DNA from: JAQUTK01 sp963677415
GTDB taxonomy: Bacteria; Bacteroidota; Bacteroidia; Bacteroidales; JAQUTK01
Assembly (NCBI GenBank): GCA_963677415.2
Contig: CAXXFJ010000048.1
Coordinates: 124,001 to 188,000, forward strand
DNA: 64,000 nt
Reading direction: 5' to 3'
The notes below the pieces were generated by a model, which was not told where the DNA came from, did no database searches, and worked only from the letters and a program-made list of their open reading frames with translations. Numbering within the stretch: the stretch's first letter is position 1; the number at the start of each line of letters is the position of its first letter. The translations under genes and the position numbers were made by a program. This document shows positions 37,242 to 45,407 of the stretch, in pieces.

Positions 37242-37412
37242 ATGGCTTACGTTATTAATGAAGATTGTGTGGCTTGTGGAACTTGTATCAGTGAGTGCCC
37301 GGTAGAAGCAATTTCTGAAGGTGATATTTATAAGATTGATCCAGAAGTATGCACAGAATGTGGTACATGCGCAGATGTTTGTCCAACAAGTGCAATATCT
37401 TTGGGTAAGTAA
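37242..37412 (+). CDS. 2[4Fe-4S] ferredoxin
   Basis: 56 residues, MAYVINEDCVACGTCISEC at the start. Two CX2CX2CX3CP motifs: Cys9-12-15-19 and Cys37-40-43-47. A clostridial-type low-potential electron carrier for anaerobic metabolism (pyruvate:ferredoxin oxidoreductase, hydrogenase, Rnf). It stands alone with its own promoter and terminator. The length is exactly that of the family. Confidence 0.96.
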   Translation: MAYVINEDCVACGTCISECPVEAISEGDIYKIDPEVCTECGTCADVCPTSAISLGK

Positions 37413-37435
37413 TCCCGGATAAACACAACAAGGCG

Positions 37436-37478
37436 AAAAGAAAAGGCACTTTGGAATACCGAAGCGCCTTTTTCTTTT
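37436..37478 (+). terminator. Terminator after the ferredoxin gene
   Basis: aaaagaaaaggc pairs with gcctttttcttt, with inner ctttgg/ccgaag pairs; the right arm is T-rich. Confidence 0.85.
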
Positions 37479-37682
37479 ACATACCTTTGATTAGATGATC
37501 AAACGCCGTTTTCTTCCTTAGAAAATTAGTGAAATCTCTGTCCATACTTTTTCGGTGCAAAATAATTGATCGAATCTGTCCTTTTATTTCTTTTTGATTA
37601 TCTTTGAAACCAAAGAAATAAGTGCTTTTAAGAATTAATCTCGAACTATAAGCCCCATCAAATTAAACTTTAATTTTGCCTC

Positions 37683-38456
37683 ATGGATATTCATGTTGAA
37701 CTCAAAGAGTTGTCTAAGTTCTTATCTGATTATTCTACTTGTCTGATGGCCGTAGGTACTCATACCTCAAGGGTGGTGCGTAATACATCTCGCATAGCAG
37801 AGTCTTTCGGCTTTTTTGCTGATATGACAATCTTTCAGAAAACCATAATAATGACTCTGAGGGATAAAGAAAATTCACATTCATATAGTACTGTGAACAA
37901 GATCAAGCCGATGGCATTGAATTTTGATATAAATTCAAGACTTAGTTCTTTAAGTTGGGCAGCATATGATGAACATCTTTCATTAGATGAACTCAGAAGT
38001 CAGTATCAGAATATTATTAGCAAACCAAGAATAAGCAAGTGGGTAGTTCTCTTTCTGGTTGCATTAGCTAATGCTTCGTTTTGTCGTCTCTTCTCTGGTG
38101 ACATACAGGCAGTTGGTGTAGTTTTTATTGCAACAATTGTAGGCTTTTTTATACGTCAGCAGATGATGGATAAACACATTAATCATTTATTTGTATTTGT
38201 TACATCTTCATTTGTAGCCTCAATGATTGGCTGTATGGCAATAGTATACCATATAGGAAACACAGCTGAAGTTGCATTAGGTACAAGTGTGCTATTCCTT
38301 ATTCCCGGCGTGCCTCTTATAAACGGGGTTCTTGATATTATTGAAGGACATGCTTTAGCAGGAGTCTCTCGTCTGATCAATGCTGCTTTATTAATTATCT
38401 GTATAGCAATAGGTCTATCATTAACCTTATTAATATTAGGAGTTGATTCGTTATGA
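37683..38456 (+). CDS. yjjP: YjjP-like subunit of a split ThrE-family exporter
   Basis: 257 residues. The soluble N-terminal part (about 1-115; ELSKFLSDYSTCLMAVGTHTSRVVRN) is the DUF1212/ThrE cytoplasmic domain. Five transmembrane helices follow, with LFLIPGVPLINGVLDIIEGH near the end. In E. coli the YjjP-YjjB pair is linked to succinate export and the fused ThrE of Corynebacterium exports threonine; for a succinate-producing Bacteroides either is plausible. Overlaps the yjjB-like gene by 4 bases. Confidence 0.88.
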   Translation: MDIHVELKELSKFLSDYSTCLMAVGTHTSRVVRNTSRIAESFGFFADMTIFQKTIIMTLRDKENSHSYSTVNKIKPMALNFDINSRLSSLSWAAYDEHLSLDELRSQYQNIISKPRISKWVVLFLVALANASFCRLFSGDIQAVGVVFIATIVGFFIRQQMMDKHINHLFVFVTSSFVASMIGCMAIVYHIGNTAEVALGTSVLFLIPGVPLINGVLDIIEGHALAGVSRLINAALLIICIAIGLSLTLLILGVDSL

Positions 38457-39022
38457 TAAATTATGATCTTATCGAGGCGATTATTCTCGATTGCTTCTTT
38501 GCAGCTATTGCAGCTATTGGCTTTGCTGTTATTTCTAATCCTCCCCGAAAAGCGATTCTTGTTTCAGCGTTATTAGCGGCAGTAGGGCATGGATTACGTT
38601 ATTTCTTGTTAAAAAGTACTCCTTTGGATATTTCTAGTGCTTCTTTCATTGCTGCCTTTTCTATAGGAATGCTGAGTGTACCATTTGCTAAAAAGATACA
38701 CTGTCCGGCAGAGGTCTTTTCCTTTCCTTCTCTCCTTCCGATGATTCCGGGAATGTATGCCTATAAAACGGTTTTAGCATCAGTAAAATTTATTCAATGT
38801 GAGGATTATACCTCTTCCATCAATATTATAGTAGATATATTCAGAAATGGTGCGACAACAGTTTTTGTATTGTTTGCTCTTGTTGTTGGGGTTGCTATTC
38901 CGATGTTTGTTTTTCATAGTCACTCCTTTTCAGTAACTCGTATCCTTAAATTTGTAAATAAGGATAACCACCCATATCTTAAGAAACCATTTGTGGAAAG
39001 AGAACAGATTGATGAGAGATAG
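38453..39022 (+). CDS. yjjB: YjjB-like subunit of a split ThrE-family exporter
   Basis: 189 residues, ThrE_2 domain with about five transmembrane helices. Family marks: GFAVISNPPRKAIL near the start, GHGLRYFLL, and the SFPSLLPMIPGMYAYK segment. It is expected to form one transporter with the YjjP-like protein encoded just before. The start ATG overlaps the yjjP stop (ATGA). A very strong hairpin follows. Confidence 0.88.
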   Translation: MINYDLIEAIILDCFFAAIAAIGFAVISNPPRKAILVSALLAAVGHGLRYFLLKSTPLDISSASFIAAFSIGMLSVPFAKKIHCPAEVFSFPSLLPMIPGMYAYKTVLASVKFIQCEDYTSSINIIVDIFRNGATTVFVLFALVVGVAIPMFVFHSHSFSVTRILKFVNKDNHPYLKKPFVEREQIDER

Positions 39023-39051
39023 AAACTCAACCTTTTCGTATAGGATTCAAT

Positions 39052-39122
39052 AGAAATAAGGATATATAAAAATATGAGACGACCGAAAAAGTCGCCTCAT
39101 ATTTTTATATATCCTTATTTCT
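39052..39122. terminator. 31-bp-stem bidirectional terminator
   Basis: Arms 39052-39082 and 39092-39122 match over 31 bases with one G-T wobble and a 9-base loop. It lies between the convergent yjjB-like and aminotransferase genes and is much longer than an ordinary terminator. Confidence 0.88.
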
Positions 39123-39147
39123 GTATGAGTGAAGAAGGTTCTGAAAA

Positions 39148-40344
39148 TTATTTTTTCAGTTTAGCCAATGTATCTTTTATTCGTTTCAAAGCTTCAACCA
39201 GATTCTCATCAGAAGTGGCATAGGAGATACGGAGGCAGTTGTCATCACCGAAGTCATTACCACCTACGCAAGCTACATGTCCTTCCAATAGAATGAACAT
39301 CGTCAGGTCAGCAATATTATTGATCTTAGTCTCACCACAAGAGGTGCCAAAATACGAAGAGCAGTCTGGGAAAATATAGAAAGCACCTTCTGGATTATTT
39401 ACCTTAAGTCCTGGAATCTCTCTTGCGAGCTTGACTACCAGATTTTTGCGCCGTTCAAAAGCTTTTCTCATATTCTCTACAGATTCTTGTTCTCCGGTGA
39501 AAGCCGATTCTGCTGCTTTTTGAGATACAGAGCAAGGACCTGAAGTATATTGCCCCTGCAGTTTGTTGCTTGCTTTTGCTATAGCAAGAGGTGCAGCAAT
39601 GAAGCCAATTCTCCATCCGGTCATCGCATAAGCTTTAGAAACTCCGTTGACTACAACAACGCGGTCCTTGATTTCTGGGAATTGAGCAATACTTTCATGT
39701 TTTCCGATATAATTGATATGTTCGTAAATCTCATCTGACACGATAATTATATTCGGATATTTAACCAAGACATCAACCAGACCTTTGAGTTCTTCTTTGC
39801 TATACACACTTCCGGTAGGATTGGAAGGTGAGCAGAGGATTAATGCTTTAGTTTTTGGAGTGATTGCAGCTTTCAATTGAGCAGGAGTAATCTTGAAGTT
39901 TTGGTCAATGCTAGCAGGAACAATTACATTCTTTCCCTCAGCAAGTTTAACCATTTCAACATAACTTACCCAAAACGGAGCTGGGATGATTACTTCATCA
40001 CCCGGATCGATGATACACAGCAGCGTGTTGCAAACTGATTGTTTTGCACCATTTGAGCAGACAATCTGGTCTGCAGTGTAGTCTAACCCATTTTCGTTTT
40101 TTAGTTTGGCGACGATAGCATTGCGTAGTCCGGGATAACCTGGTACCGGTGAATAGAAAGAAAAATTGTTGTCCACAGCCTTTTTTGCTGCTTCCTTTAT
40201 TGGGTCAGGCGTAAAAAAATCTGGTTCCCCCACACTTAGATTAATTACATCAACTCCCTGAGCTTTGAGTTCATTGCTTTTTTGTGACATCGCTAGTGTA
40301 GCCGAAGGCGACAAGCTGTTTAGACGTGCTGAAATAAGACTCAT
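39148..40344 (-). CDS. Aspartate aminotransferase (class I/II, PLP enzyme)
   Basis: 398 residues. Transfers the amino group between aspartate and 2-oxoglutarate. Motifs: substrate loop INLSVGEPDFFTPDP near 35, CSNGAKQSV (PLP phosphate region), CSPSNPTGSVYS, VSDEIYEH with the PLP-pyridine Asp, and the PLP-binding lysine in GVSKAYAMTGWRIGF (about 238). The C-terminal LRISYATS contains the carboxylate-binding Arg. This is the I-gamma/Bacillus-type subgroup. Downstream of ribBA by 95 bases. Confidence 0.93.
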   Translation of the reverse strand: MSLISARLNSLSPSATLAMSQKSNELKAQGVDVINLSVGEPDFFTPDPIKEAAKKAVDNNFSFYSPVPGYPGLRNAIVAKLKNENGLDYTADQIVCSNGAKQSVCNTLLCIIDPGDEVIIPAPFWVSYVEMVKLAEGKNVIVPASIDQNFKITPAQLKAAITPKTKALILCSPSNPTGSVYSKEELKGLVDVLVKYPNIIIVSDEIYEHINYIGKHESIAQFPEIKDRVVVVNGVSKAYAMTGWRIGFIAAPLAIAKASNKLQGQYTSGPCSVSQKAAESAFTGEQESVENMRKAFERRKNLVVKLAREIPGLKVNNPEGAFYIFPDCSSYFGTSCGETKINNIADLTMFILLEGHVACVGGNDFGDDNCLRISYATSDENLVEALKRIKDTLAKLKK

Positions 40345-40439
40345 ATTTTATTTATTAAGTATTGATAGTTCGGGGTGCAAAATAACGCAACAATTATTAT
40401 AATCACAATACCTGTGATAAATATTTATTTGCATACAAC

Positions 40440-41657
40440 TTATTTTATGTTCCTTAGTGTGTGTCCCATACGTTCTTTTTTCGTTCTAAGATAACGTTCG
40501 TTGTATTGATTGGGTGTTATCTCAATAGGCACATTTTCAACGATTTGCAGACCGTAAGCTTCCAATCCTATTCGTTTAACAGGGTTATTGGTCATCAGCC
40601 TCATCTTGTGAATGCCAAGTTCACGTAGTATTTCAGCACCTACTCCATAATCTCGCTCATCCGCATTGAATCCGAGGTGCAGATTGGCTTCTACTGTATC
40701 GAATCCCTGCTCTTGCAATTTATATGCTTTAATTTTGTTCATCAGACCAATCCCACGTCCTTCCTGATTCATATAAACCAACACACCTTTTCCGGCCTTT
40801 TCTATCTCCAGCATTGCTTTATGCAGCTGCTCGCCACATTCACATCTGTTGGAAGAAAAGATGTCTCCGGTCATGCAAGAAGAGTGTACACGTACAAGAA
40901 CAGGTTCTTCTTTCTCCCATGTTCCTTTGATCAATGCTACATGTTCCATGCCATTTGAAAGTTGTTTGAAAGGAATCAAGCGGAAATGACCATATTCAGT
41001 AGGCATATCTACTTCCATCCCTTTTTCAACAATCGACTCTGCCTGCAATCGGTAAGCGATCAAATCTTTAATAGAAACTATCTTTATTCCAAAACGTTTA
41101 CCAACTTCAAAGAGTTGAGGCAACCGTGCCATGGTACCATCTTCATTTATAATCTCGATCAGTGCACCGGCAGGAAATAATCCGGCAAGACGTGCCAGAT
41201 CAACGGCTGCTTCGGTGTGTCCGGCCCGGCGAAGAACTCCTCTTGAACGGGCACGTAGCGGATTAATATGTCCGGGACGTCCCAGATCCTCCGGTTTGGT
41301 CTTCGGATCTGCCAGAGCACGTATTGTTTCAGCACGATCATGCATGGAAACACCAGTTGTACATCCGTTTTTCAGCATGTCAACTGTTACAGTGAAAGGA
41401 GTTTCATAAATAGAAGTGTTATTGTTCACTTGCATGTCAAGATCCAGTTCAGCACAGCGTTCTTCCGAAACAGGAGCACAAAGCACACCTCTTCCATAAG
41501 TAAGCATGAAGTTCACCTTCTCTTCCGTTATTTTCTCCGCGGCAATAATAAAGTCTCCTTCATTTTCACGATCCTCATCATCTACGACAATTAGGAACTT
41601 ACCATCACGAATGTCCGTGAGTGCTTCTTCGATCGTATTCAGTTTGTAATCATTCAT
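40440..41657 (-). CDS. ribBA: Bifunctional 3,4-dihydroxy-2-butanone-4-phosphate synthase / GTP cyclohydrolase II
   Basis: 405 residues. The N-terminal RibB domain (about 1-205) has DDEDRENEGDFI with the metal/acidic loop and HTEAAVDLARLAG. The C-terminal RibA domain (about 210-400) has the zinc cysteines in SCMTGDIFSSNRCECG and the GRGIGLMNKIKAY block. It makes both starting compounds of riboflavin. The start overlaps the end of the LptF/G-like gene by 4 bases (ATGA). Confidence 0.96.
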   Translation of the reverse strand: MNDYKLNTIEEALTDIRDGKFLIVVDDEDRENEGDFIIAAEKITEEKVNFMLTYGRGVLCAPVSEERCAELDLDMQVNNNTSIYETPFTVTVDMLKNGCTTGVSMHDRAETIRALADPKTKPEDLGRPGHINPLRARSRGVLRRAGHTEAAVDLARLAGLFPAGALIEIINEDGTMARLPQLFEVGKRFGIKIVSIKDLIAYRLQAESIVEKGMEVDMPTEYGHFRLIPFKQLSNGMEHVALIKGTWEKEEPVLVRVHSSCMTGDIFSSNRCECGEQLHKAMLEIEKAGKGVLVYMNQEGRGIGLMNKIKAYKLQEQGFDTVEANLHLGFNADERDYGVGAEILRELGIHKMRLMTNNPVKRIGLEAYGLQIVENVPIEITPNQYNERYLRTKKERMGHTLRNIK

Positions 41658-43549
41658 ATCTTGATGTATTTTAGAGTTATCTCTTTTAATTCTTTATTTA
41701 AACGTAAGATTATATTTAGTTGTCGAAATAACTTTCCTCTTTTTTGTATAGTACGTATATAAAAAGGAATCCCAATAGGGAATATTATTATGCAAAGAAA
41801 GCAAATAAACTTGTTATTTATTGGAGTATTGCTCGCTTCTGGTGAGAGAATAGGATAATCACCAATCTTGTGAATGATCAGATTGTCTTGAGCATCTCTC
41901 AGGTCCTCAACTATGATCTCCAGATGATCTGATAATTCAGATAAAGGTACATAGGCTTTGTTCCTCCAGAAAGCGAAATATCCTGGTCTTTTTCTTGTCT
42001 CAGAAAGGATTTGATTGCACTCCAGGGACAATGCGACTATTTCTTGTTGTAACATCCTGTAATCAGGGTCCTTTAAAGAAACTTCTTTACGTGAGATAGC
42101 ACGCACTTCTTCGTGGATGGCAAAGATTCTCTTGTATATGTTGACATATGCATCTGCATTTAGTATTGCAGAATCCCTGTTAGCCTTGTAAGTCAGAAAG
42201 AAACCTAATGGAGTTAACAGGGATGCACTTAGCCAAGAACCCTGCCATACTTCCCAAACGCCATTTTTACCCATCTTATAACCGATATTGTCCATAATAT
42301 AATAGATAATAAACATAAGCACAGATGCAACAACAGGCATACCAAGTCCTCCTTTTCGGATGATAGCTCCAAGAGGAGCACCAATCAGGAAGAAGATAAT
42401 ACAAGAGAATGACAGACTGAACTTTTTGTGCCATTCAATATTGTGACGACGCATGATCCGCGCTTCATCTTCAATATTCGCCACTCGCATAGAATATTCA
42501 GCTTTGGTGCCTTTCATCCGGTTGAGCGACCTTTCTAAGAGGTTAATCTTATCATTTTGAGCCAATTTGGGATAAATAGAATCAGGGTTGTATGAGTTGT
42601 AACTCAAACGATTTGAATCAGCAGACCACTCTTTGTCTTTCGGAGGAGTAATGCGGTTCTCAGAATACATCAACTGGAGGGCATCATATCTCTTCATACT
42701 GTCCAATTCGACGCTTATTGAGTCAACAGTGTGTTGTAGTTGCATCAGATTCTTCGCAACATATTCGTTTTGAAGGTATCCGTCATCCATCAGTTTGAAG
42801 TTAGAGTTAAACTCAATCATCACATCCTTTGATAAGAATGATTCTCTACTATAAGGTATATTTTTAGCACCTATCGTTTTGTCAGGCACACTCTGGAACT
42901 GTTCTCCGCTGTAGAGATTCAGAATCAGGAATAACTTATCTTCTGTTATCTTTAGTCTGGCTGAATCCGCCAATATGATAGATGCTTTGTCAGAACCTTT
43001 TGAGAAATCATAAATCATGACATCCTTCAATAGACCTGTTTTCGGATCTTTATCACGTACGAGTATACTCCGGTATGGTATTTGCTTATAAAAGCTACCC
43101 ACAGGGATCTGTAGCTCAGGAGACTTCTGTTTGATTGAGAGCAGAAGCGAATACATTTTAACCTGAACCTTTGGTGTGATATAGTTCTGAAATATCAGCG
43201 AACTGAGGCTTATGAAGAGTATGAGAATAATCAAAGGGCGCATGATATGAAGAAGAGAAACACCGGCAGCTTTAATTGCAAGGAGTTCAAGTTGTTCACC
43301 CAGGTTTCCGAAAGTCATAAGGGATGCGAGTAAAATCGCAAGAGGAATAGCTTGTGGCATGAGGGTAATAGCCGCATAGACAAAGAACTCTCCCAAAACA
43401 GAGAGATCCAGTCCCTTGCCGACCATTTCATCCACATATTTCCAAAGAAACTGCATGAGTAGGATGAAGAGGCAAATAACGAAAGTCATAACAAGCAGCC
43501 ACAAAAACTTTTGCAGCATGTATGTATAGAGTCGTTTGATTCGAAGCAT
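41654..43549 (-). CDS. LptF/LptG-family permease (YjgP/YjgQ), long form
   Basis: 631 residues. The family forms the inner-membrane part of the LptB2FG machine that extracts lipopolysaccharide. Membrane helices lie near the start (about 10-115) and in the middle (about 375-460, HKKFSLSFSCIIFFLIGAPLG), with a large periplasmic beta-domain between. An extra C-terminal region (about 480-631) holds another hydrophobic pair. The protein is about 250 residues longer than E. coli LptF or LptG; such long forms are typical of Bacteroidetes. First gene of the operon with ribBA. Confidence 0.9.
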   Translation of the reverse strand: MLRIKRLYTYMLQKFLWLLVMTFVICLFILLMQFLWKYVDEMVGKGLDLSVLGEFFVYAAITLMPQAIPLAILLASLMTFGNLGEQLELLAIKAAGVSLLHIMRPLIILILFISLSSLIFQNYITPKVQVKMYSLLLSIKQKSPELQIPVGSFYKQIPYRSILVRDKDPKTGLLKDVMIYDFSKGSDKASIILADSARLKITEDKLFLILNLYSGEQFQSVPDKTIGAKNIPYSRESFLSKDVMIEFNSNFKLMDDGYLQNEYVAKNLMQLQHTVDSISVELDSMKRYDALQLMYSENRITPPKDKEWSADSNRLSYNSYNPDSIYPKLAQNDKINLLERSLNRMKGTKAEYSMRVANIEDEARIMRRHNIEWHKKFSLSFSCIIFFLIGAPLGAIIRKGGLGMPVVASVLMFIIYYIMDNIGYKMGKNGVWEVWQGSWLSASLLTPLGFFLTYKANRDSAILNADAYVNIYKRIFAIHEEVRAISRKEVSLKDPDYRMLQQEIVALSLECNQILSETRKRPGYFAFWRNKAYVPLSELSDHLEIIVEDLRDAQDNLIIHKIGDYPILSPEASNTPINNKFICFLCIIIFPIGIPFYIRTIQKRGKLFRQLNIILRLNKELKEITLKYIKI

Positions 43550-43608
43550 CTTTAATCGATTAGGCAGTCTGAGTAATCAAAAAGAGCCGCTAGACTCTTT
43601 TCAAAGAA

Positions 43609-43616
43609 CAAAAGTA
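43609..43616 (-). promoter_or_regulatory. Candidate -7 element for the lptF/G-like-ribBA operon
   Basis: Reads TACTTTTG on the minus strand, 60 bases before the ATG. No TTTG partner is clear. Confidence 0.4.
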
Positions 43617-43690
43617 GTGAAAAACTCTCATTCAGAGGCTAATTTAAAGAATCTTAATCAAATAGCGTCCCAAAAAGCAAATTAAGATAT

Positions 43691-44068
43691 TTATGTTCCG
43701 AGTATCCGGCGCATATTGTCAATTTGAGTATCCCAAAGCATGATTGCTTCATCACGCTCTGCATCAAAGCAAGTGTCTGTTATGAATAATGTAGTATCAC
43801 CAATTAGTTCGCTGGTGACTAGTTTGTATTCAAAGAAATCATTTTCTCCGGAGTCTACCCAATGAAGTTTGAGTAGTGAGCCATTCTTCTTTTCGAGAAT
43901 AGTGGCAACATGGGGTGTTTTACTCCAATAAAAGACGTATTTTGTTTCACTACTTTCTACTTTTTCTGCAAACCATTCTTTTAGAGTGAGTGGTGAAGAA
44001 ATCCCCGTCCATAAGGCTAGAGGTGATATATTTTTGAAAGAGTATTCTAGTCTGATTGTATTATTCAT
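43691..44068 (-). CDS. START-like/SRPBCC-superfamily protein
   Basis: 125 residues beginning NNTIRLEYSFKNISP. The helix-grip pattern is visible: beta-hairpin start, LTLKEWFAEKVE, FYWSKTPHVATILEK, and a long C-terminal helix (RDEAIMLWDTQIDNMRRIL). Proteins of this kind bind hydrophobic ligands in a cavity; the ligand and role here are unknown. Conserved in Bacteroidales next to the LptF/G-like gene, though separate transcription is likely (141-base gap). Confidence 0.75.
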   Translation of the reverse strand: MNNTIRLEYSFKNISPLALWTGISSPLTLKEWFAEKVESSETKYVFYWSKTPHVATILEKKNGSLLKLHWVDSGENDFFEYKLVTSELIGDTTLFITDTCFDAERDEAIMLWDTQIDNMRRILGT

Positions 44069-44221
44069 AGCTTGTCATGTTTAGATGTGCAATTTATAAA
44101 TAATATTGAGAATATAGTGGTTCATGATATTTAAAAAATTACCATAAGTTCAAATTAGTTGAAAAATCATATGCAGGATGGATTTTTTGAATGAAAATCT
44201 TGTCTGTTAAAAGAAAAGGAG

Positions 44222-44229
44222 TACCTTTG
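44222..44229 (+). promoter_or_regulatory. -7 element for tRNA-Met
   Basis: TACCTTTG, 16 bases before the tRNA. A CTTG at 44199-44202 (19-base spacing) could serve as the -33 element. Confidence 0.55.
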
Positions 44230-44245
44230 CAGCGCAATTTTCGAT

Positions 44246-44319
44246 GGCGGGATAGCTCAGCTGGTTAGAGCGCATGATTCATAATCATGAGGTCCCGGGT
44301 TCAAGTCCCGGTCCCGCTA
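44246..44319 (+). tRNA. tRNA-Met (CAT)
   Basis: A 74-base cloverleaf: acceptor GGCGGGA with TCCCGCT (first pair G-T), anticodon stem catga/tcatg with loop TTCATAA, T-arm CCGGGTTCAAGTCCCGG. It lacks initiator features, so elongator Met is most likely; an Ile2 tRNA with lysidine-modified CAT cannot be excluded. CCA is not encoded. Confidence 0.93.
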
Positions 44320-44325
44320 CAAAAT

Positions 44326-44365
44326 AGAAAGACGTCTATACTAGTAAGTGTATGGGCGTTTTTCT
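44326..44365 (+). terminator. Terminator after tRNA-Met
   Basis: agaaagacg...tatac pairs imperfectly with gtgta...gggcgtttttct and is followed by more T. It also lies just after the convergent AraC gene's stop. Confidence 0.5.
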
Positions 44366-44367
44366 TT

Positions 44368-45246
44368 TTAGCTTGCCTTGTATTGGCTAGGAGACATCCC
44401 TGTATGCTCTTTAAAGTATTTGCCGAAAAAGGATTGATTGGAGAAATTAAGTTCATCGGCAATCTGCTGGATTGTTTTGTTTGGCGTTTTTAGCATCGTT
44501 TTTGCAGCAAGAATCACATAACTATCAATCCATTCACTTGCAGACTTTCCTGTCACTTCTTTTATTGTACTGGATAAATGTTTGGAGGAGATAAAAAGTT
44601 TCTCTGCATAAAAGGTGACACTCCTATTCTTATTATAGCTCACCAAGATCTCATTCAGAAACAGTTCAAAGAGCTCTTCTTTGCGACTCTTTTTTATATG
44701 TTCCAGTGGTTGATGTTTTTCAAAGATAGTCATAACCTCGTGAAACAATGCTTGCAAAAGTCCTTTTACTATTTCCTTTTTGTATGGTGAATTCTCTACT
44801 CTGATCTTCTTCCAAAGAAAAGAATGATATTCGAGTAATATATTCAGTTCTTCATTATTTAAGGTGGTGCAAGGGTTATTTATTACATAGAGAATAAGAT
44901 GTACAATGTTTTGAAAAGCATTTAAATTGCCTTCAATGAAATTTTGAGCCATTGCAAAACACCGTACAGACAAGTCCTCACTTTTGTTGATAAATTGCAC
45001 AATCTGTTCAGGGCTGGTTACCATAAGAACATTTTCTTTTAATGTAATCCTTTTAAGATTGACACTTATTTCTGCTGTTCCTTTCAGGCAAACAGCAAAG
45101 ATTATTGCATTTGTCTTTCGTGGGTATTCAAATATAGGTAGATTTGAAACATCCCCAAAAATTATGAATTCATCTCCAATAGTGTCCATTGGAATATAAT
45201 CTTTTATAAAATGAAGGGATTCGAACCGGTGATTGAAATTTGTCAT
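44368..45246 (-). CDS. AraC-family regulator, divergent from an RND efflux operon
   Basis: 292 residues with an N-terminal sensor domain (about 20-150; FAVCLKGTAEISVNLKR). The C-terminal AraC helix-turn-helix pair lies at about 200-290 (VTFYAEKLFISSKHLSSTI; IQQIADELNFSNQSFFGKYF). It is divergent from the three-gene RND efflux operon, and the 160-base gap contains three TTTAGAAC repeats. A role as activator of efflux is likely by position. The inducer is unknown. Confidence 0.9.
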   Translation of the reverse strand: MTNFNHRFESLHFIKDYIPMDTIGDEFIIFGDVSNLPIFEYPRKTNAIIFAVCLKGTAEISVNLKRITLKENVLMVTSPEQIVQFINKSEDLSVRCFAMAQNFIEGNLNAFQNIVHLILYVINNPCTTLNNEELNILLEYHSFLWKKIRVENSPYKKEIVKGLLQALFHEVMTIFEKHQPLEHIKKSRKEELFELFLNEILVSYNKNRSVTFYAEKLFISSKHLSSTIKEVTGKSASEWIDSYVILAAKTMLKTPNKTIQQIADELNFSNQSFFGKYFKEHTGMSPSQYKAS

Positions 45247-45254
45247 ATTTCTTA

Positions 45255-45335
45255 TTTAGAACACAAAAGTATTCATTATATTTGATTTTTCTAGACTAAA
45301 CGGTGATTTAGAACAAAATAGTAGATATTTAGAAC
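45255..45335. promoter_or_regulatory. Three TTTAGAAC direct repeats, candidate AraC operator
   Basis: Identical octamers at 45255-45262, 45307-45314 and 45328-45335, all in the same orientation. The last two are 21 bases apart (two helical turns), as AraC half-sites are. The last lies about 30 bases upstream of the likely -7 element of the RND operon. Confidence 0.6.
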
Positions 45336-45358
45336 TTCTAGGATCAAATAAAAGAGCG

Positions 45359-45366
45359 GACCTTTG
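45359..45366 (+). promoter_or_regulatory. Candidate -7 element of the RND operon
   Basis: GACCTTTG departs from TAnnTTTG at its first base, and no TTTG -33 element is present. A weak promoter that may need the AraC activator. Confidence 0.4.
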
Positions 45367-45407
45367 TACCTGAATTAATAAGTAATAATTAGTAATGATA
45401 AATAGGT

